The notes under the pieces were generated by a model. That model made no database searches and had not been told where the DNA came from. It saw only the letters and a list, made by a program, of their open reading frames with translations. Source: Spirosoma sp. SC4-14 (GTDB lineage: Bacteria; Bacteroidota; Bacteroidia; Cytophagales; Spirosomataceae). From it: a stretch of 64,000 nucleotides of DNA. Positions 63,850-64,000 of the stretch are shown in pieces; position 1 is the stretch's first letter; each line of letters begins with the position of its first letter. Both the position numbers and the translations under genes were made by a program. The stretch covers positions 4,085,001-4,149,000 of the forward strand of contig NZ_CP147518.1 of the NCBI RefSeq assembly GCF_037201965.1, read 5' to 3'.

Positions 63850-64000
63850 ATGATCCATTTCGATACCCTGGCCCTCCGCGCTACCCATCAATCCGACCCT
63901 ATTACCGGCGCTGTTGTCTCCCCGCTCTACCTGTCTACAACTTTTGCCCGCGACGAGGCCAATGAACTGCCCAGTCAATACATCTATACACGACCCAATA
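63850..64000 (+). CDS. Start of a Cys/Met-metabolism PLP-dependent enzyme, cut by the window end
   Basis: Reads MIHFDTLALRATHQSDPITG, AVVSPLYLSTTFARDE and YIYTRPN, the N-terminal pattern of cystathionine gamma-synthase/methionine gamma-lyase type enzymes (YxR/YTR of the PLP phosphate site). Which reaction it runs cannot be told from 50 residues. Confidence 0.85.
   Translation, partial: MIHFDTLALRATHQSDPITGAVVSPLYLSTTFARDEANELPSQYIYTRPN

Noticed and set aside
1..64000. CRISPR array or insertion sequence
   Set aside because: No regular spacer-repeat pattern, transposase or terminal inverted repeats with target duplications was seen; the stuttered hairpins are not spaced like CRISPR repeats.

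Overview
The window reads as chromosome of a Bacteroidota bacterium, most likely of the Cytophagales near Spirosoma. The reasons are a SusC/SusD outer-membrane pair, RraA-like proteins with signal peptides, TlpA-like and DUF1080 proteins, lack of clear Shine-Dalgarno sequences, a few TAnnTTTG promoter boxes and about 50% GC. No phage, insertion sequence or CRISPR array was seen. The genus is an inference from gene content and style; no marker gene was compared.

Layout. 0-3.6 kb: end of a DUF1080/PA14 protein and a beta-propeller/cytochrome c protein. 3.7-9.3 kb: a small TonB-domain protein and a SusC/SusD pair. 9.3-10.9 kb: an ECF sigma factor with two paralogous Gly/Arg-rich membrane proteins. 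11-17 kb: a same-strand run holding a cNMP-domain histidine kinase, a response regulator fused to a thioredoxin-reductase-like flavoprotein, a UBP-type zinc finger, EgtB and EgtD (ergothioneine). 17-24 kb: ChaN-like protein, a protein with a class II terpene-cyclase-like motif, GlmU-like nucleotidyltransferase, DNA polymerase III delta', a retropepsin-like protease with RimK, and an unknown protein. 24-28 kb: a NarL/HisKA_3 two-component pair and a TIGR01777 epimerase. 28-46 kb: an accessory carbohydrate island with an enolase-superfamily enzyme, two exported RraA-like proteins, an SGNH protein, two sulfatases, a Gfo/Idh/MocA oxidoreductase, a propeller/HEAT/cytochrome c protein, a heparinase II/III-like protein and at least three decayed genes, ending near tRNA-Ser(GGA). 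46-64 kb: mostly housekeeping and stress genes (GDSL lipoprotein, ChrA, 2OG oxygenase, PAS kinase, exported SOD, RecR, ClpS, SSS symporter, TlpA-like protein, cupin, GNAT, a dienoyl-CoA reductase/isomerase pair, PadR plus FtsX permease) and the start of a Cys/Met PLP enzyme.

How genes work together. The 28-46 kb island fits removal of sulfate and oxidative processing of glycans in the periplasm, with electrons passed to c-type cytochromes; its pseudogenes suggest it is being lost or rearranged. The 11-17 kb run looks like a redox-sensing module beside low-molecular-weight thiol synthesis. The SDR and crotonase at 59-60.5 kb fit auxiliary beta-oxidation of unsaturated fatty acids.

A notable non-coding theme is a set of at least ten intergenic inverted repeats built from stuttered short words (for example gaatgattgaattgttgaatg-like, gtcattagtcattgg-like, gtaaagagtgaag-like, gtttatggtttatgg-like). 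Some overlap stop codons or supply the C-terminal codons of genes.
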